This document shows, one piece after another, positions 23,434 to 35,476 of a DNA stretch of 64,000 nt. Under the pieces are notes generated by a model, which worked only from the letters and a program-made list of their open reading frames with translations, had not been told where the DNA came from and made no database searches. Source of the DNA: Cubamyces lactineus (taxonomy: Eukaryota; Basidiomycota; Agaricomycetes; Polyporales; Polyporaceae); the NCBI GenBank assembly GCA_022376465.1, contig JACDTU010000009.1, positions 1,054,001 through 1,118,000 of the forward strand, read 5' to 3'. The position numbers and the translations under genes are program-made. The number at the start of each line of letters is the position of its first letter. The first letter of the stretch is position 1.

Positions 23434-25445
23434 ATGCTCTCCCCCGTGGACGTCGCCTGCATACTGATCTTATTTGTGAAGCGCTGGGCGCGGGACTCTA
23501 GCGCTCTTCCGCCTGGTCCTCGCGGTATCCCGATACTGGGCATCGTGCGCGATATCCCACAAGAAAAACCGTGGGTCACTTTCAGCAACCTGTCAAAGAA
23601 GTATGGTACGTGGTAGCGTCTCGTGAATCGACCGTTGCAAACCTCCCTCACACATGTTGCTTCGTAGGCGATGTGATATCCTTCTCGATACTCGGTCAAA
23701 CGACAATCGTTCTTAGCTCCGCGTCCGCCGTCTCCGACCTGCTTGATAAGCGTTCGTCCATCTACTCAACACGACCTCAGTCAATCATCAGTATCTCCCA
23801 GGCGTATGTGTCTGAATTACTTTCGCGCTCATTGTCTCACAGTGACATGGCATGTGCATCTTGCGTTCCCGTACAGGACAGGGTGGATATGGCTCTCCTC
23901 CAACCTGCCATACGATAACGAGTGGCGCTTGCATCGCCGCTTGATATCGCGTTTCTTCCAGCCAAGTGCCGTGGGGCAGTGGCATACCGTACAAACGCGC
24001 GAAGCGCACCGGCTGCTCAAGAGCTTGCTCGCAGACAACGTCGACCTCAGCTACGCTGTGCGATTGTGAGTGGCACGGATGCACACGTCAGCGACAATTC
24101 CGCTGATGTCATAGACGTCAGGTCTTTTTACAGGTCCTTGTTGAACGTGGCATACGGCCTACCGGCACGAGACGTCGGTTCTCAATTTGTGAGGTTGCTG
24201 AGCGAAGTGGACATCGGCGCCAGTGAGGCGTATAAGCATGCAGCGATCATCCTTCCGTGGCTGCGCCGCATTCCCAGCTGGTGCCCTGGTGGTAGCTGGC
24301 AAGGCAAGCTCGGCGAGTGGACACAACTGTCCCGGAGGACTCGCGAGGATCCCTTCAAAGCTACGAACGAGTCTGAGGTAACATCCACCATGACCCTTTA
24401 TTATCCTCTTCAGTCTGATGTGTGCCCAGAGCCGTGGCGGTGGAGATCCATCCATCCTCAGCAGCCTATTGGATAGAGTGACAGACGGTAATAAACTTGG
24501 GACCAGTGAAGAAGTAATCAAATCGGTGACGGCGACAGTCTTCGTCGCTGGTGCAGACACAGTACGTGCGGGCTATCGCATATTTCAAGGTTGTATGGAA
24601 CTAACTCGGCATCCATCTAGAGCGTCGACACATTTCTGGCATTCTTCTGCGCCATGATCTTACATCCAGAGGTGCAGAAGCGTGCTCAAGACCAGCTTGA
24701 CGCCGCTGTAGGCCCAGATAGACTCCCCCAACTTCTGTCCGACAGGCCGTCGCTACCATATGTCCACGCAGTTATCAAGGAACTTCTGCGTTGGCACAAT
24801 GTTCTACCTCTTGGTCTACCTCATAGCGCCACGAAAGAGGACGAGTATCGAGGGTGGAGAATACCGAGCGGCGCCACGGTGTTGATTAATAGCTGGTTCG
24901 ATCCATTCTTCGCTGAGATGTCCGTATCTTATTACTCAATGAGCCTTTGCAGGGGCATTCTGCACGACCCTGAGGTGTACGCCCGACCGGAGGCTTTTAT
25001 TCCCGACCGTTACTTGAAAGACGGGAAGATGGATCCGGACGTCTTCGATCCTGCCATCATAGCGTTTGGTTCGGGCCGCAGGTGTGTACTACAACCAAGC
25101 CACGATGCAGTATGCAGTATGCATAGACCTGAGTTGATCATGCACCATACCCTCATTCTAGGGTGTGCCCGGGGAAGCATTTCGCAGAGGACTCGCTGTT
25201 CATCAACATTGCGTCAGTGTTGTACACGATGAATATCATGCCCGCCGTGGACGAGCATGGAGTCCCCGTCCCCGTCGAACATAAGGTGACGCCCGGAATG
25301 TTATCGTGAGCACCCTCGGTCTTTGCGGATTTGTACGAACCACGTCTCAACTTGGGTATACAGGGTGGTAGAGCCGTTCAAGTACTCCATCCGTCCCCGG
25401 TCCGCTGCTGCAGAGGCCCTCATCCGGAACTCAATCGTCGATTGA
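23434..25445 (+). CDS. Cytochrome P450 monooxygenase 2
   Basis: Model: join(23434..23605,23668..23803,23877..24065,24122..24377,24430..24561,24621..24895,24953..25081,25162..25305,25364..25445), 504 aa. It is a close paralogue of P450-1: exons 2, 3, 4, 7 and 8 have identical lengths (136, 189, 256, 129, 144 nt). A short N-terminal anchor (CILILFVKRW) precedes LPPGPRGIP. The I-helix is VAGADT, the K-helix KELLR, and the haem loop FGSGRRVCPG. The donor of intron 6 is GTTCGA, weak but fixed by alignment to the paralogue. The N-terminus is shorter than in P450-1 because an in-frame TAG cuts off an upstream ATG; the remaining anchor may still suffice. Probably active on a substrate related to that of P450-1; not testable from sequence. 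Confidence 0.9.
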
Positions 25446-26185
25446 CGCCAACCACTGGTGTCTCGAGGAGTACCATGTACGAGACGTGTGAAGTCTATTG
25501 TCGCTGTATATCTCGGCTGGTACTTGCGTGTTTGGTGCCTGTGTAGCTTTCGAAGCCCCCACGGGCCCCGAATGAATGGCTCTCGGATTCGGGCTCGTGC
25601 TGAACTGGTGCGATTGACGGGCGCATAAAGTGCCGGACCCCGTTTATTGGAGCCCATGGGTGTCTCACGATGGCAAGTACTCATCCTCCTGCCCCGACCG
25701 TCGACGAGAACTCGCTCGGCTGTCTTTCGCTCCTGATGCTATACTTGTGGCCTCTTTCTTGCTGTTGAAAAATATTGTGGCTCTAGGCCTTGGCCACGAT
25801 GAACTCTTCTTATCGACGTTATCTCGAAACGTCGCCTCGTCAGTTTGTATGTCACCCCGCGCTCTCAGCATGCTTCCTAGTGTGATCGGTTTCCTAGGGT
25901 CTACGCAACACTTCACGGATCTGATTGACATATAGATATGAATTCCTTGGTAGGCGAATGTAACTACAGGTCACAGCTAGTACACACTGCGACGTACTGC
26001 GACGTTGGGGGCAGTAGGCTCCCGTTTGCTCAAGTCTATTCCTCCTCCTCCTCCTCCTCCTCCTCCTACTCCTCCTACAAAGTGGATTTATGTTACACCA
26101 CAGATCGAGGATGGGACAAATACATGGAGCGCAGCTCGTATAACGGGTATCTTAAATATGTGCTTGGCCTCACTCACACGAGCGG
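25446..26185. other. Intergenic between convergent genes
   Basis: 3' flanks of P450-2 and the DUF6534 gene. It contains a TCC microsatellite (separate entry). No gene seen. Confidence 0.5.
26039..26075. repeat. TCC trinucleotide microsatellite
   Basis: About nine to ten near-perfect TCC units with a TAC interruption. Simple repeat in the 3' flank of the DUF6534 gene. Confidence 0.85.
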
Positions 26186-28646
26186 CTAAGCATCCAAGCC
26201 ATAGTCGGCGGGTCCAAACTTCCCTCCTTTCGTGCTGAAGTCCGGGTTGCTATCACCACCCACGTCGCCACGCCGCGTTGCGGTAGAAGCGCTAGTGGTG
26301 AATTCGATGGCCTAGGAAAATTCAACGATTTACCAGCGCCCGCATCGTCAGTGTGCCAACTCATGAGCAGAGGCCCAATTACTCACCTCGACTGGCACTG
26401 CATCTCTGCCGCGTGCGAACACCATGGAGGAAGCACCGGCGTGGTCCCAGGTCCTTGGCGCGCCCGCTTGGAAGATGCTGTTGAAGCCTGTGCCCGCCGT
26501 AGCGCTAGAGTACACGTCGCCGGGGAAGATCGACTTGCGGGTATTCAGCCTAAAGGGAGTCAGATCTCATTAGTAACAGTGCCTTGCCAGCGCTTCGGGT
26601 CTGACTTACGCGGCCAGTACACAGTTGACGTATACTAGGTTCATGAAAGTGAGTTATTAGTTCGCTACGGATGTGTTCCACTCACGTTTTGTCGTCACGA
26701 GGCTGACGCCAACCCAGATGAGGTCGTTTGGAAGAACGAGAGCCTAGAGGTCCCGCCATTGTGATCCGGTGTTGTGATGAGTGTGTCAGTACTATGCTTC
26801 CGGATACACGATAGTGGCTTACGAGGATGAAGGTGACAATGCCGAATAGGCTGTAGAAGCGAAGCGTGGTCAGGAATTGCATGTCAGCAATGCGAAGGCT
26901 TGCAACCGTCCAGGTAGTACTGACTCAGTGATCAGACCTGCGTAACCCAGCCCGCATAGCATCTCAACGTCAGTTCATTGTTATTCGAAGCATCGTGTTT
27001 GGACGGACTTACCAGTACAAATGGAGTATAAAATGAGTGTGTCGATGAGCGAATCAGTGCTAATGGTAGCCGCGGTGTTGAGTATGACAATCTCTCCGAA
27101 CCCCCGGTTACGTACTGACCGTTTGAACCCCGTGCGACTGCGGTGAAGGGTGAACACGAGGATGCTGGTCAACATGATGTCGGTCGCGATTACGGGCCCG
27201 AACGAAACAGCCACAAGCCACTACGAGCGTACGGTGCCGTGAGTCGTCACCTTGCGGGTGATTTTTTTGCAGACACGGCGTACTAAGAACTTCTGGTATT
27301 CGGCGAAGTTGGGCTGGATGAACCTGAGTGAGGGCGACCACGTTAGCGAAAATGTGGGATCGTCGCGACGCAGTGTGCATGCGTACGCTTCTGCCGAATC
27401 GGCTACGCGATTGATGTCATCATGGTGGAAAAACGTTCTATGTGCGTGGAGTACTCACCGATGGATGCTCCTGGAGGTGACTCGGAATCAACGAAGAGTT
27501 TTGGTCACAACTAAACGTGAAACATACCAAACCCGATGGTGCCCATCACGGAGGCCTGGTTCAAGGGATTACATGAACGACGGGCAAGATGAGCTTCGTA
27601 ACAGTCGTCAAGGAGGGATAAACGTCACCACTAGGACGACAATATATTTGTATGGCGGGTTGATCACTAGGATTATCCGTTCTCGGGTTGAACTCACTAG
27701 ACGAGACAGAGAGGAACCGGGGCCAACTCACGGATGTAAACTTGCCGCGTGTAGAAACTGGGGAAAGGGGGTCTTCAGTGAAATCCTGTCCCGTGCCTGC
27801 ATTGGCAGATCTCGGAAACCCTCTCACCACTGGCACATGACGATTGCACTGCACTGCGGACGACGTGTAAAACACCACTATATACCGCATCGACCATTGC
27901 GCGCACCTGAACCACCGATAGCATCTATCACACGCGCATCACGCTCAGTATGAGTAGGTTAGAGAGGAACAGAAGCAGTCGCTTACGTTCAGAGACCTGG
28001 TGTAACAATTAGCTTTAAACGTATCAACGGCAAGTTTATGAGAAGATATACGTACCAGACACCCGTGTACAAGTGAGTTGGATTGAAGTAGTTGGTTACG
28101 AGGTACCAGTAGCTGACGACACCGTGAGCTACAAAGCCGCATGAGCCTGTCAACAGATGTACGAACCTAGTATGCGTGGATAAAATGCTCTGCAGCGTGT
28201 CCATTATGCTACGTTCTCCGTAAATATGAGTACTCCAACCGCTTGAATGGCCGAGCGTACACTAAGACCGTGACCTGCAGATTAGCCCATGAGTTATCAG
28301 ATATATGAAGGTCGAACGGAACGGGATTGAACGTACGTAGTACTTCAACCACCTCGGATCTGTTGCATAGAGTCTGGCATACCGATAGGCTTGATGTAAC
28401 GTCAGCCCGTACAATCTATATACGTATGTTGTCGGAGAGAGTTCACAAAGTTAGCTGTCAGTTGTGCGACCAAAGGTTCAACGGGCGAGATGTCACGCAC
28501 ATAAGGGCCAATGCAGTGCCTATGAAGATGGACCCATACGTCGGAGTCAAAGACGGGACCGTTGGAAGCGTCCCTGAGGCAAGAGGCAGGGTACCACTGC
28601 CAGAAACGCTGGAAGGAAGTGCATCCGGGACTGCCAGTGAGGACAT
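26186..28646 (-). CDS. DUF6534 integral membrane protein, 22 exons
   Basis: Model, all joins in phase: complement(join(26186..26311,26387..26549,26610..26634,26686..26743,26823..26850,26925..26937,27013..27059,27120..27220,27284..27323,27387..27402,27459..27470,27528..27555,27629..27696,27732..27757,27828..27853,27907..27924,27987..27996,28056..28112,28167..28208,28261..28274,28337..28415,28501..28646)), 380 aa. DUF6534 proteins are basidiomycete-expanded seven-helix membrane proteins of unknown function. Diagnostic pieces: SLTPTYGSIFIGTALA at the start, YATDPRWLKYYVTVL, YLVTNYFNP, CFYTRQVYI, then TLHRSRTGFKRTDSLIDTLI (the strongest family block), LPNDLIWVGVSLVTTKLYVN and LNTRKSI. The polar C-terminal tail ends YGLDA. 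Six exons are 18 nt or shorter. Middle exons (27387-27696) are the least certain. Confidence 0.85.
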
Positions 28647-28799
28647 GCTGAGGATTGGGGGGATTTGCCTCTATCGGCGGCGTCTTGCAGGCTCGTAGAG
28701 GGCTTTAAGGCGCCAAATCCGCCCGTCCTATACTCAGCATTGATCAAGAAGTTCGCTATCGTGCAGGAGGCCGCATACTCAAGTCTCTCACAGGAAGAG

Positions 28800-29165
28800 C
28801 TAAGAAGCGATGAGCTCAACGAAGAAGTTGGCTCCATGGGCCAGTTTGGGCCGTAACTCAACGGCGAAGTGTTCGATATCAGCGACAGTAGCAAAGCTGC
28901 AAATGTGATTAGAGCGGTGCAACCTCAGCTCGACGAACGTGATCACTTACCGATCCTCGAGACGGAACTGTATCAGACAGCTCAGAGGCTTCGTGGGGAT
29001 CAGTTCACACCGAGCACAGCCTGCCAGGAAAGATCGCTCGATAGTCCAGGGAATCCCCACTTAGCACGCTGTGCAGTTGAGCATAGATCCCGGCGGCAAC
29101 GCCAACGAGCATGCGGAGGGCCCGAGAGAACTTGAGCTGTTGTCCTGATGCGGATAGATGTTTCG
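28800..29165 (-). CDS. Unidentified gene, 3' exons only
   Basis: Three exons with good GC3 codon use: about 29165-29011, 28967-28951 and 28896-28800 (stop). The first carries WAKHLSASGQQLKFSRALRM and GIYAQLHSVLSGDSLDYRA. A 17-nt exon bridges to a last exon with FATVADIEHFAVELRPKLAH and the end NFFVELIAS. Introns have GTGTGA...CAG and GTAAGT...CAG borders and keep frame. I do not recognise the family. The 5' part, which should lie up to about 29.8 kb on the minus strand (a further GTAAGT donor is at ~29745), was not resolved. It ends only 150 bp from the start of the DUF6534 gene on the same strand. Confidence 0.4.
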
Positions 29166-30926
29166 CCCATATTTCTCCGTGTGGTACACACGCGGCTCAT
29201 ACGGCGGCGTATCCCCTACGCTCGTGATGCAATCTTGAGCAGAATAACCGTAAGTGACATCACATCATCAGCGTACCTATATTTGAGTGCATTCCTTGTG
29301 CTTTACACCGCGAGTAGGAACGATCTCGTCTCTGAGTGACTCGTTCGATCCTTGCTGGCATCGTTCGAGGCGTTATGAATAGCACCGATCGAGGTGGAAA
29401 TCCCTGATATTAGGCAAGACACAGAGTTACAGTGTTATGCATGCAGCGCCAGAGTCGCGTACATGAATCAATGCCGGCTAAGAGGTGCCCTGATCTAGGA
29501 TTTGGCGAGTGTGAGGATGAGTATGTACACCGTGTGCACTGCATCATGATGGTGATGGCGCTCAAGAATTGCTGGCGCCTATATTCGAATCGAGCGCCGG
29601 ATAACGCCGCCGGGCATTAAACGCCCATCTACGTTTCGTCTCGAGTACCACCACCTGAGTCGTGCAAAATTGTATGTTAGGTCTATCGAGTCCCAAAATT
29701 ACAATGAGTCTGCTAAGATATCGCTAGGTAGGAGCTCGTATTACTTACCGCATGTCTAGACCGTGATCCTCGCTAGGATTCATTCAGTCGCTGACCGTTC
29801 TCGGTGAGTACTCTACGTCCCTCGGGCCGCTTCATTCGGTCAATCGCTGACTTGAAGCTTCATCGAAAATCTTACAGGAGGCCTTTTTGAAGTATCTAAG
29901 AGAGTATTAGGTCACAGCTCAGCGCAAGATACCGCCCAGAACGCAGCTACTCGGACAGAACACCTTAGCTTCAGAGCTCAAAACGAGCGTCATATCGTGA
30001 CCGATAGGATGAGAATTGTTCAGTTGACTGACGTCCACTTTACTCCAGAATTAGAGCGACGGCCCCTGGGCCGTTTCTCATACCTTTGGTGCCTTCTCTC
30101 AAGCGTTCATCATGGCATGAGATGCCGAATGGCTTCGCCCATGCTGCGGACATTTGATCACGAATACATGATCAGGCCCCATCGTAACAGGCGAACATGT
30201 AAGGCTGCTCTGCTCCTTGGAATCTGCTCGACTTATGCCTGCTCAGCAGGATCAGCCGAGAATTATTCTCTCCAACGTATCAGATACGCATGTGCGCATG
30301 AGGCACCGTATCTCGACTCAACATGAAGAACGACATCTACTTGTTGTATCTATCAACAATCGTGCGAACTTGATCGCCATCAGTCCTCGTACGCAGTATC
30401 TCAACTTCTGTAACCGTGTCTGCGATCACTTATGATCATCTACGCGTACCTCTTTACTGACTGCGTCTAGAATACCGCCTGCTCCTCACGATAGGCTGAC
30501 ATGCCCGAAGTGGCCAAAGATCGCCACAGTTCAAACGAAGGTTCAAGATCGGATGCTTCCTCTGCTCTACTACCGAGTTCCATGCGGTCAATCCTCAGTG
30601 GTATACCGAAGTGCCCGGCATATAGCCCAAGAGGGCTAGGGCTAGGCTCGAACGATCCGCAGGGAAGCACGAATGGACACTGCGTGAGCACATCACTGCG
30701 CATCACCTCAGCCATAGTCGCACCGTGTGAGGGACATGGACCAGGCGAGACTATGCCGGATAACAAGGAGCTTGAAGAAGACGGAGCGCGCTGGGATACC
30801 GTCTCATCATTCTTCGGACTCGGAGTGACGGCTGATAGCACAGCGTAGGCGATTCAATCACCCATACATGCAGTCGCTGCTCGGGTGTGACAGAGCTACA
30901 GGCTGCGAAAGTCATATACATGCTAT
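29166..30926. other. Unresolved interval, possible 5' exons and weak ORFs
   Basis: It may hold 5' exons of the minus-strand gene ending at 28800. A plus-strand ATG frame at 30501-30848 (115 aa, acidic end) is open but has no family match or upstream exons that I could join. Nothing else is supported. Confidence 0.3.
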
Positions 30927-33157
30927 CTACGCGCTATGCAAAAATACATCGTCTAGGAAACCCTGTACCTCCCTCCTCGCGATTCCCTTCACGTCATCTT
31001 CCTCGCCTGCAGCTTCCGCCCACGCCTGCTTCAGTTTTGCACGCACGTCAAGCAACCGCTGACGCTTAGCCTCCCCATCAGCACCAAACGCGCGCGCGAG
31101 CACGTCCTCGAGCTCGTCGCGGACCGCATCAACAGTCCCAACGAGCTTCCTGCCCGTGCGGAAGATGGGCCCGAGCCCGGCGCCATGCCGGACTTCGAGC
31201 AGCTCATATGCGATGTCGAGGTTGTCTGTGAGGTGCGCTGCGTTCGGCTCTTGGTCTACAGCGATAGGCCATACGATCCTGTTATTGAGAGGGGGGAGCA
31301 TAAGCATAACAACACTGTGAGAACAGTACTGGTGAATGATCACAGACATGGAGACGCCCGCGTCGATGCATTCGAGCACGGTGTTGTGTCCACCGTGTGT
31401 GAGGCACCACCCCGTTGCCTAGCGAAGGATCGTAAGTTTGTTACCGAGGTTGCTCTCTGGACGCGAGTGAAATTACGTACAGAATGTTCCAGGACGGCGA
31501 GCTGGGGAGCCCAGTTTGCAACGTGTGCACCCGGGTATGCCTTCACCTTGTCCAAGAACTCGTCCGGGATATGAGCGAATGGGCTGGGACGCGTCATAAG
31601 CTACGATAACTATGCATCAGAATTACCGAAACATTCAGAATATTAGATCCGGAGGTGGGTAACGTACGAAGTGAATGTCTTTGTCCATGAGCACCTCCAA
31701 CGCGGCGAGGAGCTTGGACGGGTCCATAGGCCAGAACATCGAGCCGAACGAAACCTACGAAAGCTCTTTGCATCAGCTGAGTGACCTGTCCAATTCTGGA
31801 GCCGACGCACGTAAATGACCGACTTCTCTCCACGCTCTGCAAGCTGTTTGTCCAGGAAAGCTATGACATCGCCTTCATCACCATCTGGTGATACATGCGA
31901 TTTCGGGCGCGGAGCCTTGGGGATGAGTGGACCGGCATAATATACTTTCCGTCCAGTCTCCCCGAACCATTCTCGCAACGCTTTCGTCGCCTCGAGATTG
32001 TACGCGGCAGCGTCGAAGGTGAGGATGCCATCCACCTGTGCGAGAAACCTGAAACAATCATGCAGCAATTAAGAACGACACTACAAATTTCGTTCCCGTA
32101 GTTGCACGTAAACGTACCTGGCCATCTTGCAAACAATATTGCCGCATATCTCTGGTCCATTAGGGATCTGTGTGCAAGAGAATTAACAACGGGCCCTAGA
32201 GAGGGCGAAAACGTTCATGGTACATACTACGAGGAACAGTCCTTGTGGTTCAAGTTCGTAGTCGTACATCGGGGGTAATGCTGGACAGCGTATCACGCGA
32301 CCTTTTGGCTTAGCGAATATCTGGAGCGCAGATCAGCTCATGCAATACAAAGGGAAACGACGGGAGAACGTAACTCACGTCAAACGCGGCCTCATTAAAC
32401 GTAACTCCGTCGCGCGCGACTATCTCTTCTACCTGCGGGATGAGGTCCTTGCGGTATATAGTGAGGAGGTAGCTCATCGAGATCGGCGACCATCCGTATA
32501 TTCTGAGACTGGTGGGGAGTTCCCCGTCCCGACGTTGCTTGAACAGCACATCGGAGATAGCGATAGCCAGGATCTGCATGAGGGGTAAGCATCAACAGCA
32601 GACTCTGACTAACTGCGGAACGCTGGGTGAAAGGACGTGAGACGCACGTCCACGATTACCGCAGACAAAGGTTCGGCTTGAAGATCGAGTGTGTGGGACG
32701 CTCCGGACACGGTCTCGCATTCGACGGGCTTCCCCGAGTGAAGCTTGTTCCACATTTGTAGGACGCTGTCGCTGTAGACCGATGGATCCAACGGATCATG
32801 GCTGTCTCCTTGCTCCATCCGTAGCAGCCTGTGGAGGCATGAAAACGATGAGCTTGATGACTATGCTTTCCTATGGATTGCAGGGCGTACCGTATACGGG
32901 TCAGAAACCCATCTTGCTCTGTGACGAAGTCGCTCGCAATCTCGGATTTTATTTTGTCGTAACTCTTCGAGCCAATGCAGAACGTGACGGTGATTGGTCG
33001 CATCTTGACCAACCTAGCGGCGAGGATACCGAGCGCGCGGGCATGTCCTGCAATGACGTGCACTCAGCAGAAAGAAACCTACGTGGAACCAGACGTGCCT
33101 ACCCCACATGTGTACGGGACACATGAAGATATGTTTCCGAGGAGCGGTGATAGTCAT
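30927..33157 (-). CDS. UDP-glycosyltransferase, GT1 family (UGT1)
   Basis: Model: complement(join(30927..31278,31348..31418,31481..31600,31668..31754,31811..32048,32118..32167,32228..32320,32379..32573,32648..32828,32891..33047,33103..33157)), 532 aa. GT-B fold enzyme that transfers a sugar from a UDP-sugar to a small lipophilic acceptor. The N-terminal acceptor-domain start is MCPVHMWGHARALG, with the likely catalytic His at residue ~20, split by intron 1. The middle has VDGILTFDAAAYN and YYAGPLIP. The donor domain has VSFGSMFWPMD, WAPQLAVLEH, GWCLTHGGHNTVLE (about 395-408) and WPIAVDQEPNAAH (about 419-431), the UGT signature. One donor is GTCTGT. No frame break. Eleven exons, same layout as UGT2 and UGT3. 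Acceptor unknown. Confidence 0.93.
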
Positions 33158-35063
33158 CTTATGGCTACGTGCTAGAGTAGGGAAAGGAGCGTTTTTAGGC
33201 GACGTGAGCTGATAATGGACGTCTTCGTACCACGCACCCCAGCGTTTTGTACCCGAGAGGAATAACATTCTCCGAGTCGGGGATCGTCGTCGAGGACGCT
33301 TGACAAATCCAGCGTGCAACGAGCACAGAGGTCAGGAATATCCTCGTGTCGTTATTGGAAAGCTATCTCCAGATAGCCGGCGTCGCTTACGGCTAGTGAA
33401 CCGCAAGAGTGTGCAGAAGCCGCATTGTGCACATGGGTCCGCAACTCGATGACCAACGTGAGGATGGTTCGTTGAATACCTTTGGGTATATGCGCGTCAG
33501 CGTTTCACTAGCATGGGATTTGCTTTGCGTACGCATAAGCGGCTACCGAGGCCTGTGATATAGCGCCTTATAATCTTGAACGTACAGAGGCTTACGAGTG
33601 GTCCTTAATACCAACAGGAACGGACAAGTAGGGCTGTACACAGCGCTTAAGCCGAGAGATAGAAGCACATAGAGAGCGAATGGATTTTAGATCTTATCAT
33701 TGAAATGACATGAGACATCCATGCCAAGCAGTATGGAGAACAGTTAGTAATCCCGACATCCGTGTGCATTTGGAATTACACGAACCTGCGCCGTCACAAA
33801 GCAGCCGAGAGAGAGAATGAACTTGAGTCTTGGATGTTGCTACTATATTATTCGTACCATTGATGTCGGATCGAGGCCGACCTTGTCCTTCACAGCCCTC
33901 CATGTGCCTTCTCGCAATGGAGCCTGAAGGAAGGTGACAAGCAGAGCAAAAGCAGCAAGTTCCGGTCAGCGATACGCCGAGGGCAAATTTTTTCGGTCGC
34001 ATGAATGACACGTCGCACGACTGGAATTTGAAGCGAAAACTGGGTTAAACCCAACAAAACCCAACTCCCAACTGCGCCAAGAGCATCGCAGGCGGACACG
34101 CACGATAGCGGACCATGAGACTGGGGAATCTACTAGCCAGGGTGGATGCTGAGCGCTGAGCGCTGAGCGCTGAAAGGTCGCAGGTCAGCGGCACTGCATT
34201 TGCGAGGCGTAAGCGAGAAGCAAATAATACCACACAAAGCGGGAGTATGGAATGCCAAGACGGGGTGCCATTTCAAAGCCGCGCGCCACTGTAAGCGCTT
34301 GTCTGCTCTTCCTCATCCTCCTCGTCCCCGAACGGTCGAACTAGCCCAGGGAGGAAAAAAAAGAAAAAAGAAAAGAGAAAAGAGAGGGAACGGCCGAACC
34401 AGCACCTATAGGTAGCGGTCGCCGCTCACTGCCCTGTCTAGGTCCTCGTAAACCCCATGCGCCTGCGAACGACTCTCACCCAGCGACAGCTAGCTCCCCA
34501 CGGACAAATCATAATGTCTCGCAGATGTTCAAGGGCCCTCAGCGGTCTTTTTCTTGACTACCTCTGATAGCAACTAACTGCAGTCAATAAGAGTACTACG
34601 TCTAATTGGTGAAGGCGACTTCCTGGGTATAACAATATAGGTAACACTCAAACGTCCACTTGGCTTTTGTTCAGCTCGATTCAGTTGTCGTATGCTACCC
34701 TCTCCCTGAACCTTTCGCTCAACAGCACTCCGCAACAAGACCACTATCCAGAGCACCTGGCTTTACCGCGGGCGGCCATACCTCCATAGACGTGGAGATC
34801 TGCCTCTGAGCAGGACAAAATGTCAGTATTCGTCTTCGTCGCATCGACGCCGGCCTCGTTGCGAATGCGTCGTCTTCGTTCAAGTCATCCCGAAGATGTA
34901 CACCGAGATAAGGGGCGGCATCAAAAGGGAGGGCATAGAATGCAGGGTCCAAGCTGCGTGTGACCTAGTGCAATCCGTAATCCCGGCGGAGCGCACGGCG
35001 ACGGCGAACGGATGCTGGAGCGCGAGCAAAATATTGACATCGACTTGAAGTCCGTCTCGGTAG
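33158..35063. other. UGT1 upstream region with duplicated DNA
   Basis: It carries DNA resembling the UGT2 upstream region and, farther out, the promoter of the Sly41-like gene (separate repeat entries). It also has a GAGCGCT triplicate near 34150 and a purine-only tract at about 34352-34388. The part at about 34870-35030 may encode plus-strand exons of the next partial gene (a frame with DLVQSVIPAERTATANG), not joined. Confidence 0.45.
34191..34464 (+). repeat. Decayed copy of the Sly41-like gene promoter
   Basis: Matches in the same order to 43205-43385: GCACTGCATTTGCG at 34191, and a ~46-nt block (about 34418-34464 versus 43339-43385) differing at only a few positions, including TCCTCGTAA and CCATGCGCCT. 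In copy 43.3 kb this lies just before the transporter start. Here no transporter follows. Confidence 0.6.
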
Positions 35064-35476
35064 TTCAGGTCGCGACGAACTCGTCGTATACGCGCGAGTG
35101 CTCGTGCTCGCATCCGAGTGCTCAGGTCCCTCACTCGTCTATCCATACGCGCCCGGAGCCTTCGTACTGCATGCGCACACACCCGATCATCGTATTGGTC
35201 CACCATCTCTACCATATTGACCGCGACAAAGCCCTCCGAGACAGCCCGCGACATCGTTCATACACTTGCACCCGCCCTCGCTGTCCTCACGCGTCTTGTT
35301 CCCGCCCACGCTGTCCTCAGTCTACACGGCCTCTCTTCCAACTGGTGAGAGCGCGCCGTCAGGGCGCATATGGTGACGGGGGTCTAAAGGAACGGACCAG
35401 GCCCGGACAGCACCTCACCGACGCCGATGGCCCACGATGTACGTCGGGATGCAGGCTCGATGGCCGTCGGGGATAG
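35064..35476 (+). CDS. Unidentified gene, 3' exons only
   Basis: Exon 35064-35344 followed by a short last exon 35455-35476 (SSNW then LDGRRG and stop). The intron has GTGAGA...GCAG borders and keeps frame. The exon reads as Arg-rich then helical: VLRSLTRLSIRARSLRTACA and ARDIVHTLAPALAVLTRLVP, with strong GC-ending codons. No known family. A frame at 34870-35030 may be an earlier exon. It is convergent with the DUF6535 gene. Overlapping minus-strand open frames look like shadows. Confidence 0.35.

Noticed and set aside
29261..29275. Minus-strand YADD, the reverse-transcriptase catalytic signature
   Set aside because: No other RT blocks nearby; the piece most likely lies inside an intron beginning GTACGC.
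29997..30060. Plus-strand MRIVQLTDVHF resembling a metallophosphoesterase start
   Set aside because: Only the first few residues match; no downstream GDxxD, GNHE or GHxH motifs in any frame.
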